This document shows, piece by piece, positions 18,286 through 27,128 of a stretch of 64,000 bases of DNA. A model generated the notes under the pieces. The model made no database searches and was not told the DNA's origin. It saw nothing but the letters and a program-made list of their open reading frames with translations. A program made the translations under genes and the position numbers. The stretch's first letter is position 1. Every line of letters begins with the position of its first letter. The DNA is from Marinilactibacillus kalidii (GTDB taxonomy: Bacteria; Bacillota; Bacilli; Lactobacillales; Carnobacteriaceae_A): contig NZ_JAGFVM010000005.1 in NCBI RefSeq assembly GCF_017599325.1, positions 1 to 64,000 on the forward strand, given 5' to 3'.

Positions 18286-19347
18286 TTAATCTAGTAAATC
18301 GTATTCTAAAATACTATCTTCTTCTATTTTGTTTTTTGCTGTTTTACCGATGACTTTATCAATCTCTGAAGGAGATATACCATGTCCAGGACGTTTAAAA
18401 GTAATCATTTCTCTTGTAATTTCAGTGCCCGCCGGAATATCAGTATCTGCAACAATAGATCTACGCGCATTCTTTCTTGCGGCATTTTGTGTATCTAGAT
18501 TCAGCTCTTTATTCCCTCTAATTTTCATTTGAAATTCAAGGGCACGTTTTAGCATTTTCATATCTTCAGGGTCCATTGCATGGTAATGATCGTTTCCAGG
18601 TAATGTTTTATCTAGTGTATAGTGTTTTTCAATAACAGGTGCACCCAATGCAACGGCAGTTTTCACAACGTCCATGAATTCGTCCGGTTTAGTATGATCT
18701 GAATAGCCAATAACGCATTCAGGAAATTCTTCTTTTAAAAGTTCAATAACTTCTAAATTTGCGTGATCATATGGTGTAGGGTATTCTAAAACACAGTGTA
18801 ACAATACGATATCGTTATTGCCTGTTTTTTTGATTGTTTCAATAGCTGCTCTAATTTCTTCAATAGTAGATGCTCCAGCTGAAATTAAAACTGGTTTACC
18901 TTTTTTTGCTTGATGTTCAATAAACGGTAAGTTCGTAAGATCTGAAGAAGAAATCTTATAAATGTCCATTAGTTCATTAAGATAATCGGCAGATTCAAAA
19001 TCAAAGGCAGTACTGAAAAATTCGATATCTAATTGTTTGCTATAATCTGAAAGCTCTTTGTATTCTTCATAACCAAAAGAGTCGAATTTTTTAAACAATT
19101 CATATTGTGAGGTGGTTGACTCTTCAGAAGTATCCCAATAAGAAGGTGAAAACTTAGAAGCGATCGTACCCGCTTTGTATGTCTGGAATTTAATCGCATC
19201 CATACCCGACTCCTTAGCTTTATCAATCATCAACTTAGCAGCTTCCATGGGTGAAATATTCTCTTTTTTTGCGATATCATAATAATTTACACCAATTTCA
19301 CCTATAACATAATATCCTTGTTCTTCAATTGTTTTAAATATACTCAT
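18286..19347 (-). CDS. NeuB-family nonulosonate (sialic acid) synthase
   Basis: Condenses phosphoenolpyruvate with an N-acetylated hexose (ManNAc in true NeuB) to give a nine-carbon sialic-acid-type sugar. The 353-residue protein has a TIM-barrel with GEIGVNYYDI, DAIKFQTYKA, SISSSDLTN-like KISSSDLTNLP, LISAGAST, LLHCVLEYPTP, IGYSDHT and IEKHYTLDKTLPGNDH. The C-terminal SAF/antifreeze-like domain (about 290-353) contains ARRSIVADTDIPAGT and KRPGHGISP. It follows the NeuA-like gene by about 15 bases. Whether the product is N-acetylneuraminate, legionaminate or pseudaminate cannot be read directly; absence of the other Leg/Pse genes in the window favours a Neu5Ac-type sugar. Confidence 0.88.
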   Translation of the reverse strand: MSIFKTIEEQGYYVIGEIGVNYYDIAKKENISPMEAAKLMIDKAKESGMDAIKFQTYKAGTIASKFSPSYWDTSEESTTSQYELFKKFDSFGYEEYKELSDYSKQLDIEFFSTAFDFESADYLNELMDIYKISSSDLTNLPFIEHQAKKGKPVLISAGASTIEEIRAAIETIKKTGNNDIVLLHCVLEYPTPYDHANLEVIELLKEEFPECVIGYSDHTKPDEFMDVVKTAVALGAPVIEKHYTLDKTLPGNDHYHAMDPEDMKMLKRALEFQMKIRGNKELNLDTQNAARKNARRSIVADTDIPAGTEITREMITFKRPGHGISPSEIDKVIGKTAKNKIEEDSILEYDLLD

Positions 19348-19362
19348 TAGTATGCTCCCCTT

Positions 19363-20994
19363 TTAGTCAAATATAATTTTCATAACACGATTTAAGCCAC
19401 TTCTTAAATTACTTTGTTGCATCTGATTGTGCATTTGATTTCTTATCTGATGAGATTTCGTCAACCATTCAATGGTACCTTTAATTGTATCTTCTTCAAT
19501 AGCCTCGCCAAGACCTAAATTAATAAAACCATTATTTAAATAACCAAATTCGTGCTTCAGTTCTCTCATATTTTGAGCTAATAGTATCGTAGGGACAGCC
19601 ATCGCTGCAAGCTCTAACATCGTTCTACCTTGTGAAGAAATAGCCAAGTCTGCAACTTTCATGTGTTCACTCATCACTTTAACATCTTGAATAATCTGAA
19701 TGTTTAAAGTGGATTTTTTTGCTAATTTTTCCAATTCCTTAAAATGTGGATATCCTGGTCCAACAATTATAGTAATCTTTATATTGCTAAGCCCCTTACT
19801 TTTTTCAATAGCATGAAAAACTTTAAACGTCAGATTACTAGGATCAACGCCTCCAAATATAACAAGTATATTTTTGACATCATTTTCAAATTTGCTTGGT
19901 TCGCTTAAAAGAAATTCATCTCGAATAATATAGTAATCACTGCCCCAGTAAATATGGTCGCCTGATTTTTGTGGAGCGTATAAATCATTTATTACAGCAT
20001 CAGCTTTATCTGCACCGTCACCCAAATCTTCAAAATTGATTACTTTAACACCCAGTCCTTTGAGATAGTTTATGTAATCCAACTCTGTATTGAGCATATC
20101 ATTGATTACGATATCAGCTTTTCTGGCTTGTACGATTTTACCCATATCAAAGTCATCTTCTATAATATCATACTTGAAATGACTATTCTTTATCTTATCT
20201 ATTCCTAAATCTGAATACTTACTTACAACAAAACTTACGTCATGATCAATTAAGTTGTACGCTAAAGATAATCCTCTATATACATGACCAAGTCCGATTT
20301 TAGAATGACCTTCTACCCTTATGATCACAGTTTTTTTAGTTAACTGTTTTTCTGCTATCCACCAATCTTCCGCAGTATCTATATCGATTGATTGCCATGA
20401 CGGAACTTCGAAAACAGACACATTCGTTCCAATCCTAGCATCCGGCCTCATACACTGCGCTTTCGTAATCAAAAATGCACCTGTTTCTACAAATCTTTTG
20501 GGGAGATATTGACGATTTAATCGCTCAGCATATCCTGGCACGAATTTGCCTTTCTCATTCATTTCCCAATAAAGGTGTGCTTGGTTGACAGCACTTAGCA
20601 TTGTATCGTAATCATTCTCAATACACTCTTTTAATGCTTTATCCAATACTTCTACCGTTAATAATGGTGATGTTGCTTGAAGTGTAACTACGTAATCGTA
20701 GTTTTTATTCTTCAACTCACTCATTTTTTTGAAAGCATCGTATATTACTGGATCGAGTGTAATTGCGTCACTTGAGAGTGATTCAGTTCTATTAACTACA
20801 TCTGCACCATAATTTAAAGCAACTCTTTCAATCTCCACATCGTCCGTAGAAACACAAACGTCAATTGAATAACTACTATCCAAGGCATTATTTATGGCAT
20901 ATCCAATTAATGGAGTACCTGCTAAAAATCGTACGTTTTTTCTAGGAATACCTTTTGAACCCCCTCTTGCAGGGATTACAGCAAGTATGTTCAT
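19363..20994 (-). CDS. CMP-nonulosonate synthetase fused to a PseG-like UDP-sugar hydrolase domain
   Basis: Two-domain protein of 543 residues. Residues 1-228 are a NeuA/PseF-type cytidylyltransferase that activates the sialate with CTP: IPARGGSKGIPRKN nucleotide loop, LQATSPL, and the DIDTAEDW metal-binding end. Residues 229-543 resemble PseG/SpsG, GT-B-like hydrolases that release UDP from a UDP-amino-sugar: GLGHVYR with candidate catalytic H237, IFGGVDPSN, and ISSQGRTMLELAAMAVPTI. It lies directly upstream of the NeuB-family gene. Because no hydrolysing NeuC is seen but a non-hydrolysing WecB is encoded upstream, the PseG-like domain may free ManNAc from UDP-ManNAc; that is inference. Confidence 0.82.
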   Translation of the reverse strand: MNILAVIPARGGSKGIPRKNVRFLAGTPLIGYAINNALDSSYSIDVCVSTDDVEIERVALNYGADVVNRTESLSSDAITLDPVIYDAFKKMSELKNKNYDYVVTLQATSPLLTVEVLDKALKECIENDYDTMLSAVNQAHLYWEMNEKGKFVPGYAERLNRQYLPKRFVETGAFLITKAQCMRPDARIGTNVSVFEVPSWQSIDIDTAEDWWIAEKQLTKKTVIIRVEGHSKIGLGHVYRGLSLAYNLIDHDVSFVVSKYSDLGIDKIKNSHFKYDIIEDDFDMGKIVQARKADIVINDMLNTELDYINYLKGLGVKVINFEDLGDGADKADAVINDLYAPQKSGDHIYWGSDYYIIRDEFLLSEPSKFENDVKNILVIFGGVDPSNLTFKVFHAIEKSKGLSNIKITIIVGPGYPHFKELEKLAKKSTLNIQIIQDVKVMSEHMKVADLAISSQGRTMLELAAMAVPTILLAQNMRELKHEFGYLNNGFINLGLGEAIEEDTIKGTIEWLTKSHQIRNQMHNQMQQSNLRSGLNRVMKIIFD

Positions 20995-21058
20995 TTTATC
21001 GTTCTCCTTTTTCGTCGATTCTATTTACTAAAAGTCATTTTCTAGGTTATCCATAATT

Positions 21059-22072
21059 TTAGAAATAGCTAGGATCCGCATTTTTGTTTTTCTGTTTTTT
21101 TATATTGTAATATAGCTTAGCTGTTATTCTAGAACCAAATAGTACCAAAGGTAACCCTTTATGCAATGTAGTCTTACGGTTGCTTCTTCTGATAACTTTC
21201 TTATTTTTGTTAACCTCTTTATGAAAAGAGCCCATATCTATATTGCTAGGTACAAACTGGTAAGAAAATTCTATAAAGGTATTGATGTATCTTTCTGCTA
21301 TTTCGTTGAAAAAGTATTGTTTAAATATCTTATCTTTTTCTTCTTCGGCTTTACCTACCCACCAAGCATATATTCTATAGACATCTAACGCTTTATTTAT
21401 AGAGGGCGTATTTACAAGAGACCCCTTACGTCTTCCTCTGTAATTATAGTAAGGGTTTACGTTGCTGGCACAATTCTTTGCATGTAATACACAGTTCATC
21501 ATCCATTCAACATCTTCACTATACATATTAGGTTTAAAATATATATCATTTTCAATTAAAAACTGGCGTCTGAATAGTCCTCTTACACCTAGACGCATAA
21601 ATCCGATTTTATCTACAATTGCCATAAAAGATGATTTGCCATCTTTTTGGTAAACCAATTCATTTTCTACAATAAACTCGTCAGGTTTTAATTGATCATC
21701 GCCGTCAAAAAACATGGACATCCTTCCAAACACCAAATCTATTGTCTGGTCTTGCTTTATGATATCGTAATAACTTTTCAATGTTTCTTGATGAATCCAA
21801 TCGTCACCATCTAAAAAAAAGATATATTCGCATGACGCTTCTTGAATACCTCTATTTCTAGTAAGTGAAATTCCTTCATTCTTTTTATCAACTACTCTTA
21901 TTCTACTATCTTTTTGAGCGTACTGGTTACATATTTCAAGACTATTATCGGTTGAGCCGTCATTAATTAAAATAAGCTCGTAATCAGAATATGTCTGATT
22001 TAGTAAACTATCAATACATTGATCAATGTATGATTCTAAATTATATACTGGAACAACGACACTTAATTTCAT
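21059..22072 (-). CDS. Glycosyltransferase family 2
   Basis: A 337-residue GT-A glycosyltransferase. Signatures are SVVVPVYNLESYIDQCIDS, LINDGSTDNSLEICNQ, NEGISLTRNRGI, FLDGDDWIH and MYSEDVEWMMNCV. The C-terminal region is basic (KKVIRRSNRKT) and ends with a helix. It lies between the pyruvyl transferase gene and the NeuA-like gene, with short spacers on both sides. Donor and acceptor unknown. Confidence 0.88.
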   Translation of the reverse strand: MKLSVVVPVYNLESYIDQCIDSLLNQTYSDYELILINDGSTDNSLEICNQYAQKDSRIRVVDKKNEGISLTRNRGIQEASCEYIFFLDGDDWIHQETLKSYYDIIKQDQTIDLVFGRMSMFFDGDDQLKPDEFIVENELVYQKDGKSSFMAIVDKIGFMRLGVRGLFRRQFLIENDIYFKPNMYSEDVEWMMNCVLHAKNCASNVNPYYNYRGRRKGSLVNTPSINKALDVYRIYAWWVGKAEEEKDKIFKQYFFNEIAERYINTFIEFSYQFVPSNIDMGSFHKEVNKNKKVIRRSNRKTTLHKGLPLVLFGSRITAKLYYNIKKQKNKNADPSYF

Positions 22073-22109
22073 GATTTTCCAACTCTCAATTAAATCTATA
22101 ACATTACTT

Positions 22110-23228
22110 TTATACTAGCGCTTTATTTAAATAATTGATGTAATGTTCTCTTTCATTATTCAAAACTTCTTCAATGTGACTTGTATTTAGTTTCAATACT
22201 TCTTCGACCGGTAATCCCAAGCTTAGTGATTCGTGTCTTTCGCTTAAGCTAAATTTCTTTAGCAAAGTATCAATTCTAGAACTCATCTTCAACTCGCTAT
22301 TCTCAATTCTATCGCACACTACAAATGGTGTCCTAAAAACAATCGAGAATATCGATCCATGAAATGAATCAGTACAGAACAATTCTGCATGATCAATCAT
22401 GTACAAAAACTCTGACGGATCCACTGAATAATATTTAGGAGACCTCTTTAAATCATGCAAATAGATAATCTCTAATTTCTTTTCAGAAGCGACTTTATTT
22501 AAAAATGCTTGTGTTTTATCTGCTATTGGTCCTAAAAAATAAGTAAGCAGATATTTTTTTTCAGTCATAGCAGATGGTTTTTCAGAAAGTTTTTTCCATT
22601 TAGTTTCTTCTAAAACCAGCGTGGGATCAACAAGAACTTCCGCTTCACGATTCGTGAGATCTTTTATAATTTTTGCACCAGCTTCCTCTCTAACAGAAAG
22701 GTGTGCCATTTCTTTAATCATTTTTTTATATCTATCTTTATATTCAGAAGGAATCATTGAAATACCGAAACTTGGAGAAAGTGCTATTCGTTTTTCTTTA
22801 GAAGCAAACGTCAAAAAATCAATACCAGAACCTTTTCTATAATTCGGATTCCAAACTTGATCGCTTCCCGTAACGAAGTAATCAAACTGCTCATTAATAT
22901 CATCAGGTATTGCTTCATCCGTCAAGGTATAGTTAGTTTCTTTAATATTTTCCTTACTGAATTTAACAAATTTAGAATATCTTTCATTTTTAATATCAGC
23001 ATTTTTTTTATTGTTCATTCTATTTTTTACAATACGCGAAATATCACCTATTTTAAATTCTTTTAATTTTTCTTTTAGCGATTTTTCAATCTGATTTCCT
23101 ACTTTACTCTTTACCGTGACAACTTCAAAACCTTTACCTATTAATATTTCTTGTGTTGCGTAATTTTGTAATCTGTTTCCGTAATTTCCGTAATCAGTTA
23201 TTGTTAGAATACCAACTTTTTTTTTCAT
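22110..23228 (-). CDS. Polysaccharide pyruvyl transferase family protein
   Basis: Likely adds a pyruvate ketal (from phosphoenolpyruvate) to a sugar of the repeat unit or polymer, giving it negative charge. The 372-residue protein has the family landmarks GILTITDYGNYGNRLQNYA, FVTGSDQVWNPNYR, LSPSFGIS, VREEAGAKI, VDPTLVLEETKW and the late CTDSFHGSIFSIVFRTPFVV. It has a GAGGAG ribosome site and lies between the polymerase-like gene and a GT2. Some members of this fold transfer other groups, so pyruvylation is the likely but unproven role. Confidence 0.85.
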   Translation of the reverse strand: MKKKVGILTITDYGNYGNRLQNYATQEILIGKGFEVVTVKSKVGNQIEKSLKEKLKEFKIGDISRIVKNRMNNKKNADIKNERYSKFVKFSKENIKETNYTLTDEAIPDDINEQFDYFVTGSDQVWNPNYRKGSGIDFLTFASKEKRIALSPSFGISMIPSEYKDRYKKMIKEMAHLSVREEAGAKIIKDLTNREAEVLVDPTLVLEETKWKKLSEKPSAMTEKKYLLTYFLGPIADKTQAFLNKVASEKKLEIIYLHDLKRSPKYYSVDPSEFLYMIDHAELFCTDSFHGSIFSIVFRTPFVVCDRIENSELKMSSRIDTLLKKFSLSERHESLSLGLPVEEVLKLNTSHIEEVLNNEREHYINYLNKALV

Positions 23229-23245
23229 CTTATCTCCTCAAAATC

Positions 23246-24415
23246 TTAATTTATATTTTCCCTATCAACTAATGTATCGTACAACAAAATCATCATTACT
23301 AAGAACCAAAATGCAGGTGATAAATAACCACCTTTAGAAAAGTTCATTGCTATGAAAAACAGCCCTAACGGTACATTTTTAATTGTTAAAAAGATTGAAA
23401 AACCTGAGAACAATACAATTCCTATAACTCCAAATTCAGAAATCATATAAGCGAAGTTATGCCAAACAACTGGGGTATGTCCTATACCATTACCTAAAAA
23501 TATATTACTTTCACTTATATATTTCCAACTATCTTTAAGTCTTTCATTCACCGAAGGCTCTTTACCCTGCAAAATCAAAACTGTTCTGTCAATGATAGTG
23601 GTATGAATCGTTTCTTGAAAAATAAAATAAATAATTAGCAAAACTACAACAGGAATTAGTAACTTCCAATCAAGTTTGATGTTTCTGAAATCAACTTTTT
23701 TTATAAATGCAACTACTAATAGTATACCCATTACTGCAATTGCACTATAAGAAAAAGTAGTCAATATAAACACAACGATTAAAAAGTTAAAGAAATAATT
23801 TAGTTTGTAGCCAAACTTATTGAAGAGGTTAATGGCTAATATTGTATTCAAGTAATACCCCATATGAGCAGGTTCGTAAAAGATACTTAATGTTCTTACA
23901 TAAAATGTATCTACTGAAAACAAATATCCATCATAGCGAGTAAATTTCCAAAAGAATTCATAAGGAAGCACTCCATCAGAATAGATAGCTATAGTAATAT
24001 AAATACCAATTAGACCGATAATAATCGCAACGATATTGTTAATAGTAAGAAAACTCTTCTGTAAATGATTCTCTTTAATATAATTAATAAAAACAGTTAT
24101 TACAAAGATATAAAATGAAAATTTAATTAAACCGTATGCCCCAACTTTCAAATCGAAATTTTCATTTATAAAATAGCTAATCATCGTATGAATTGCCACA
24201 AAACCTATTGGAAGTGACATCCATTTAACTGATATTTTATCTAAGTGGATTTTCCTAGCTATAACCATAAAAAGTAAAGTGGGAAAAATCAATAGTTCTG
24301 TTAGAGAAAATGCCCCTACTATCCAATCGCTAAATACAAATATAGATGCGATAACGGATAGTAGTACCATATCAATCGTGCCTAAGTTTCTTGAAGGTCG
24401 AACCGAATAGTGCAT
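23246..24415 (-). CDS. O-antigen polymerase-like membrane protein (Wzy candidate 2)
   Basis: A 389-residue protein with about 10-11 membrane segments, a loop around 265-305 containing RTVLILQGKEPSVNERLKDSW, and IFLGNGIGHTPVVWHNFAYMISEFGVIGIVLFSGF. The NERL..W...N..LGNGIG pattern is typical of Wzy polymerases. AGGAG lies 8 bases before the ATG. It is next to the initiating sugar transferase gene, which makes it a good candidate for polymerase of the main repeat unit. No primary-sequence feature fixes the linkage it makes. Confidence 0.78.
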   Translation of the reverse strand: MHYSVRPSRNLGTIDMVLLSVIASIFVFSDWIVGAFSLTELLIFPTLLFMVIARKIHLDKISVKWMSLPIGFVAIHTMISYFINENFDLKVGAYGLIKFSFYIFVITVFINYIKENHLQKSFLTINNIVAIIIGLIGIYITIAIYSDGVLPYEFFWKFTRYDGYLFSVDTFYVRTLSIFYEPAHMGYYLNTILAINLFNKFGYKLNYFFNFLIVVFILTTFSYSAIAVMGILLVVAFIKKVDFRNIKLDWKLLIPVVVLLIIYFIFQETIHTTIIDRTVLILQGKEPSVNERLKDSWKYISESNIFLGNGIGHTPVVWHNFAYMISEFGVIGIVLFSGFSIFLTIKNVPLGLFFIAMNFSKGGYLSPAFWFLVMMILLYDTLVDRENIN

Positions 24416-24451
24416 ACTTTCACTCCTATACTAAATACATAGTAGACAATT

Positions 24452-25831
24452 TTATTTAATCAGTTCAACTGAATCAGGTATGTCTCCGATAACGACTTCT
24501 TCTTCTACACCCTGAGAAGAGACTTTGTCGAATAGGATTTTAATTGTTTGAAGAAGTATTTTAATGTCCAGTATAAAAGAATATTTTTTTATATATACTA
24601 AGTCGAAGTTTAATTTACTGTTAAAGTCGGTTGCATATTTACCGTATACTTGAGCATATCCAGTAATGCCCGCCCGAACATTATGTCTTAAATAATAATA
24701 TGGATTTTCTTTATTGAACTGGTCTACAAAGAAAGGTCGCTCTGGTCTTGGACCAACCAATGCCATATCACCTTTTAGCACATTCAATAGTTGAGGTAAC
24801 TCATCAATCCTTAGAGATCTCAGGTACTTTCCAACGGTTGTGACACGAGCATCATTTGCACTAGCGAGAACTGGGCCCGAATCCTTTTCAGCCGTAGCAC
24901 TCATTGTACGGAATTTAAGTATATTGAATTCTTTTTGGTCTTTTGTAATTCTGATTTGTTTGTAAAATACTGGACCTTTAGATGTCGCTTTAATTACGAT
25001 TGCTGTAGCTAGCATTATTGGAGAAGCAATCACAGTTAATATTAAAGAGACCACTAAGTCAACCATACGTTTGATTAAATCATCTTCCGGTGGAATTTGA
25101 AAATTAGATACTTCAATAATACTTTCATCTTCAATGCTCATCATGTTTGGATTGACTAAAACCATATTTTCAAAACTAGTATTTAAAAATAGTTTTGTCT
25201 GATTTCTAATCAACATATCGTAAATCTTTACTTTTTCTTCTTCTTCAACATGTCCTGCCATATAAACAATATCTACAGATCCCATGTGTTTTTTAACGTT
25301 ACGGTAAAAATCATTTACAACTGCTTTAGTTATGACATGTCTTTTGTTTTTTGACCTTTCAAAGTTATGGATGGCTTTTTGACAATTTTTTTCTGATCCT
25401 ACGACCATAACTTTCTTTGTCCCGTCAATTCTTTCATACAGTTTGAAAATGAAAACTCTCCACAAAAACAACAATATTGTACTAGTTATAAAACTGATTA
25501 GAATGATTGTTCTTGGAAACGCAAACCATCTTCCTACAAAAGTCATTGCCATAATCATTACAGACATCAACAACTGAACAATGATAGTTAAGTATAAAAA
25601 GTCTGTTTTCCGCTTGTTATAAAGGATATATATACCAAACAAAATATTCAAAAGTACGAATACGATCAGTATATATAAATCAGCTTTTTGATATGCCTCG
25701 TAGTTCCTTTGCGGTAGTTCCCAACTATAACGGATAAGAAAAGATAACACGATTGCAAAATGATAAATAATCATATCTACTATCCCTATAGCTATTTTTT
25801 TTGTTCGATCAAAACCACTTGCCTGGGCCAT
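24452..25831 (-). CDS. Undecaprenyl-phosphate sugar-1-phosphate transferase (capsule-initiating)
   Basis: Starts repeat-unit assembly by moving a sugar-1-phosphate from a UDP-sugar to undecaprenyl phosphate. The 459 residues comprise about five N-terminal membrane helices (to about 125), a Rossmann-like cytosolic domain (MVVGSEKN, about 140-215) and a C-terminal catalytic bacterial-sugar-transferase domain. The catalytic domain has a reentrant hydrophobic segment, KGPVFYKQIRI, FNILKFRTM, LRIDELPQLLNVLKGDMALVGPRPERP and RAGITGYAQV. This architecture matches CpsE/WbaP-type enzymes that use glucose or galactose. The gene lies 18 bases after wecB, with GGAGG before its ATG. Confidence 0.92.
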   Translation of the reverse strand: MAQASGFDRTKKIAIGIVDMIIYHFAIVLSFLIRYSWELPQRNYEAYQKADLYILIVFVLLNILFGIYILYNKRKTDFLYLTIIVQLLMSVMIMAMTFVGRWFAFPRTIILISFITSTILLFLWRVFIFKLYERIDGTKKVMVVGSEKNCQKAIHNFERSKNKRHVITKAVVNDFYRNVKKHMGSVDIVYMAGHVEEEEKVKIYDMLIRNQTKLFLNTSFENMVLVNPNMMSIEDESIIEVSNFQIPPEDDLIKRMVDLVVSLILTVIASPIMLATAIVIKATSKGPVFYKQIRITKDQKEFNILKFRTMSATAEKDSGPVLASANDARVTTVGKYLRSLRIDELPQLLNVLKGDMALVGPRPERPFFVDQFNKENPYYYLRHNVRAGITGYAQVYGKYATDFNSKLNFDLVYIKKYSFILDIKILLQTIKILFDKVSSQGVEEEVVIGDIPDSVELIK

Positions 25832-25848
25832 GAGTGAACCTCCTACTA

Positions 25849-26964
25849 CTATTTAATAAAATATTTTTGAATTCTTTCTACAATTGTCACGCTCGCTATT
25901 CCATCACCATATGGATTATTAGCTCTGGACATCTTATCGTATATTACCTGACTATTCAGCAATTGCTCAATTGATTGATACACTTTCTCTTCATCAGTAC
26001 CGATGACTTTTAACGTACCTGCAGTAAGACCTTCCGGGCGTTCTGTTTTGTCTCTTAAAACTAAGACTGGTATATCAAAAGCTGGTGCTTCCTCTTGCAA
26101 GCCTCCAGAGTCTGTCAGTACAATATAAGACTTGGATAGTACTTTATGGAAAACATCTACTTCGAGTGGATCTGACAACAGTATTCGTTCATTACCAGAT
26201 AACATATCTTTCGCAAGTTCTTGAACTACAGGACTCAAATGAACAGGCATGACGACTACAACATCTTCATGCTCATCTACAATCCGTTTGATTGCCTTAA
26301 AGACTTGTTTCATCGGTTCTCCATGATTCTCTCTTCGATGCATCGTTAATAAAATTGTTTTATCGTAGGCTTGAATTGTATTCAACAATTCGTGTTTCAC
26401 ACTTAACTGCTTTGTGTATTGAATTGCATCAATAGCCGTATTACCCGTAACGACAATCTCTGACTCTAACTTATTTTCATTCAACAGGTTTGATTTCGTC
26501 AACTCAGTAGGTACAAAAAATAAATCAGCTAGATTATCAATCAATTGACGATTTGCTTCTTCTGGAAACGGAAAATATTTATCATAGGTACGTAAGCCAG
26601 CTTCCACATGACCAATAGGGATCTGTTGGTAGTAAGCTGCTAAGGCAGCAGCAAAACTTGTTGTTGTATCCCCATGTACAAGCACCATATCAGGCTTTTC
26701 ATCCATGAAAATTTCTTCAAGACCTTTCATAACATTAACTGTAATATCAGACAAAGATTGTTTAGGTCGCATAACGTTAAGATCATAAGTTGGATGAATA
26801 TCAAACACATGTAATACTTGGTCGAGCATTTCGCGATGTTGTGCTGTAACGATTACAAGTATCTCATACTGATCCGGATATTTTTCAAGCTCCTTGATCA
26901 CAGGTGCCATTTTTATCGCTTCGGGTCTTGTACCGAATACGACACCAATTTTCTTTTTCATCAT
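25849..26964 (-). CDS. wecB: UDP-N-acetylglucosamine 2-epimerase (non-hydrolysing)
   Basis: Interconverts UDP-GlcNAc and UDP-ManNAc in the cytoplasm. The 371-residue protein has VVFGTRPEAIKMAPVIKEL, HGDTTTSFAAA, HVEAGLRTYDKYFPFPEEANRQ, NTAIDAI, LTMHRREN and LTDSGGLQEEAPAF, the standard order for WecB/MnaA. UDP-ManNAc could feed the polymer directly or, after hydrolysis, the sialate pathway encoded downstream. The AAAGGA site is unusually far (about 11 bases) from the first ATG and lies within a small hairpin (26968-26984), a possible translational control. A hydrolysing NeuC-type enzyme is the alternative but the motifs fit WecB better. Confidence 0.9.
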   Translation of the reverse strand: MMKKKIGVVFGTRPEAIKMAPVIKELEKYPDQYEILVIVTAQHREMLDQVLHVFDIHPTYDLNVMRPKQSLSDITVNVMKGLEEIFMDEKPDMVLVHGDTTTSFAAALAAYYQQIPIGHVEAGLRTYDKYFPFPEEANRQLIDNLADLFFVPTELTKSNLLNENKLESEIVVTGNTAIDAIQYTKQLSVKHELLNTIQAYDKTILLTMHRRENHGEPMKQVFKAIKRIVDEHEDVVVVMPVHLSPVVQELAKDMLSGNERILLSDPLEVDVFHKVLSKSYIVLTDSGGLQEEAPAFDIPVLVLRDKTERPEGLTAGTLKVIGTDEEKVYQSIEQLLNSQVIYDKMSRANNPYGDGIASVTIVERIQKYFIK

Positions 26965-26967
26965 TAA

Positions 26968-27024
26968 GTAAAACGTCCTTTTACGTTAATTATCGCGATC
27001 TTCTTTGATTACTTAGACGATCGC
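26968..27024 (-). promoter_or_regulatory. Structured wecB leader
   Basis: Minus-strand GTAAAA and TTTTAC (26984-26968) form a 6-base-pair hairpin that covers part of the AAAGGA ribosome site. A GCGATC/GATCGC hairpin (27024-26995) lies just upstream. Both are short, so functional meaning is uncertain. Confidence 0.3.
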
Positions 27025-27064
27025 TAAAAGATTTCATTTTATTGACTTTTAAACATTCAAGTTG

Positions 27065-27106
27065 TATTTTACCATAAAAAAAACCTGAAAAGGTATGAAG
27101 TTTTCG
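27065..27106 (-). terminator. Weak terminator candidate before wecB
   Basis: Minus-strand AAAACTT and AGGTTTT can pair around an 11-base loop and run into eight T. It lies shortly after the stop of the GT2 gene and before wecB, so it may reduce read-through into wecB. The stem is short. Confidence 0.4.
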
Positions 27107-27128
27107 TTAACTGCATGTCCTTTAGAGG

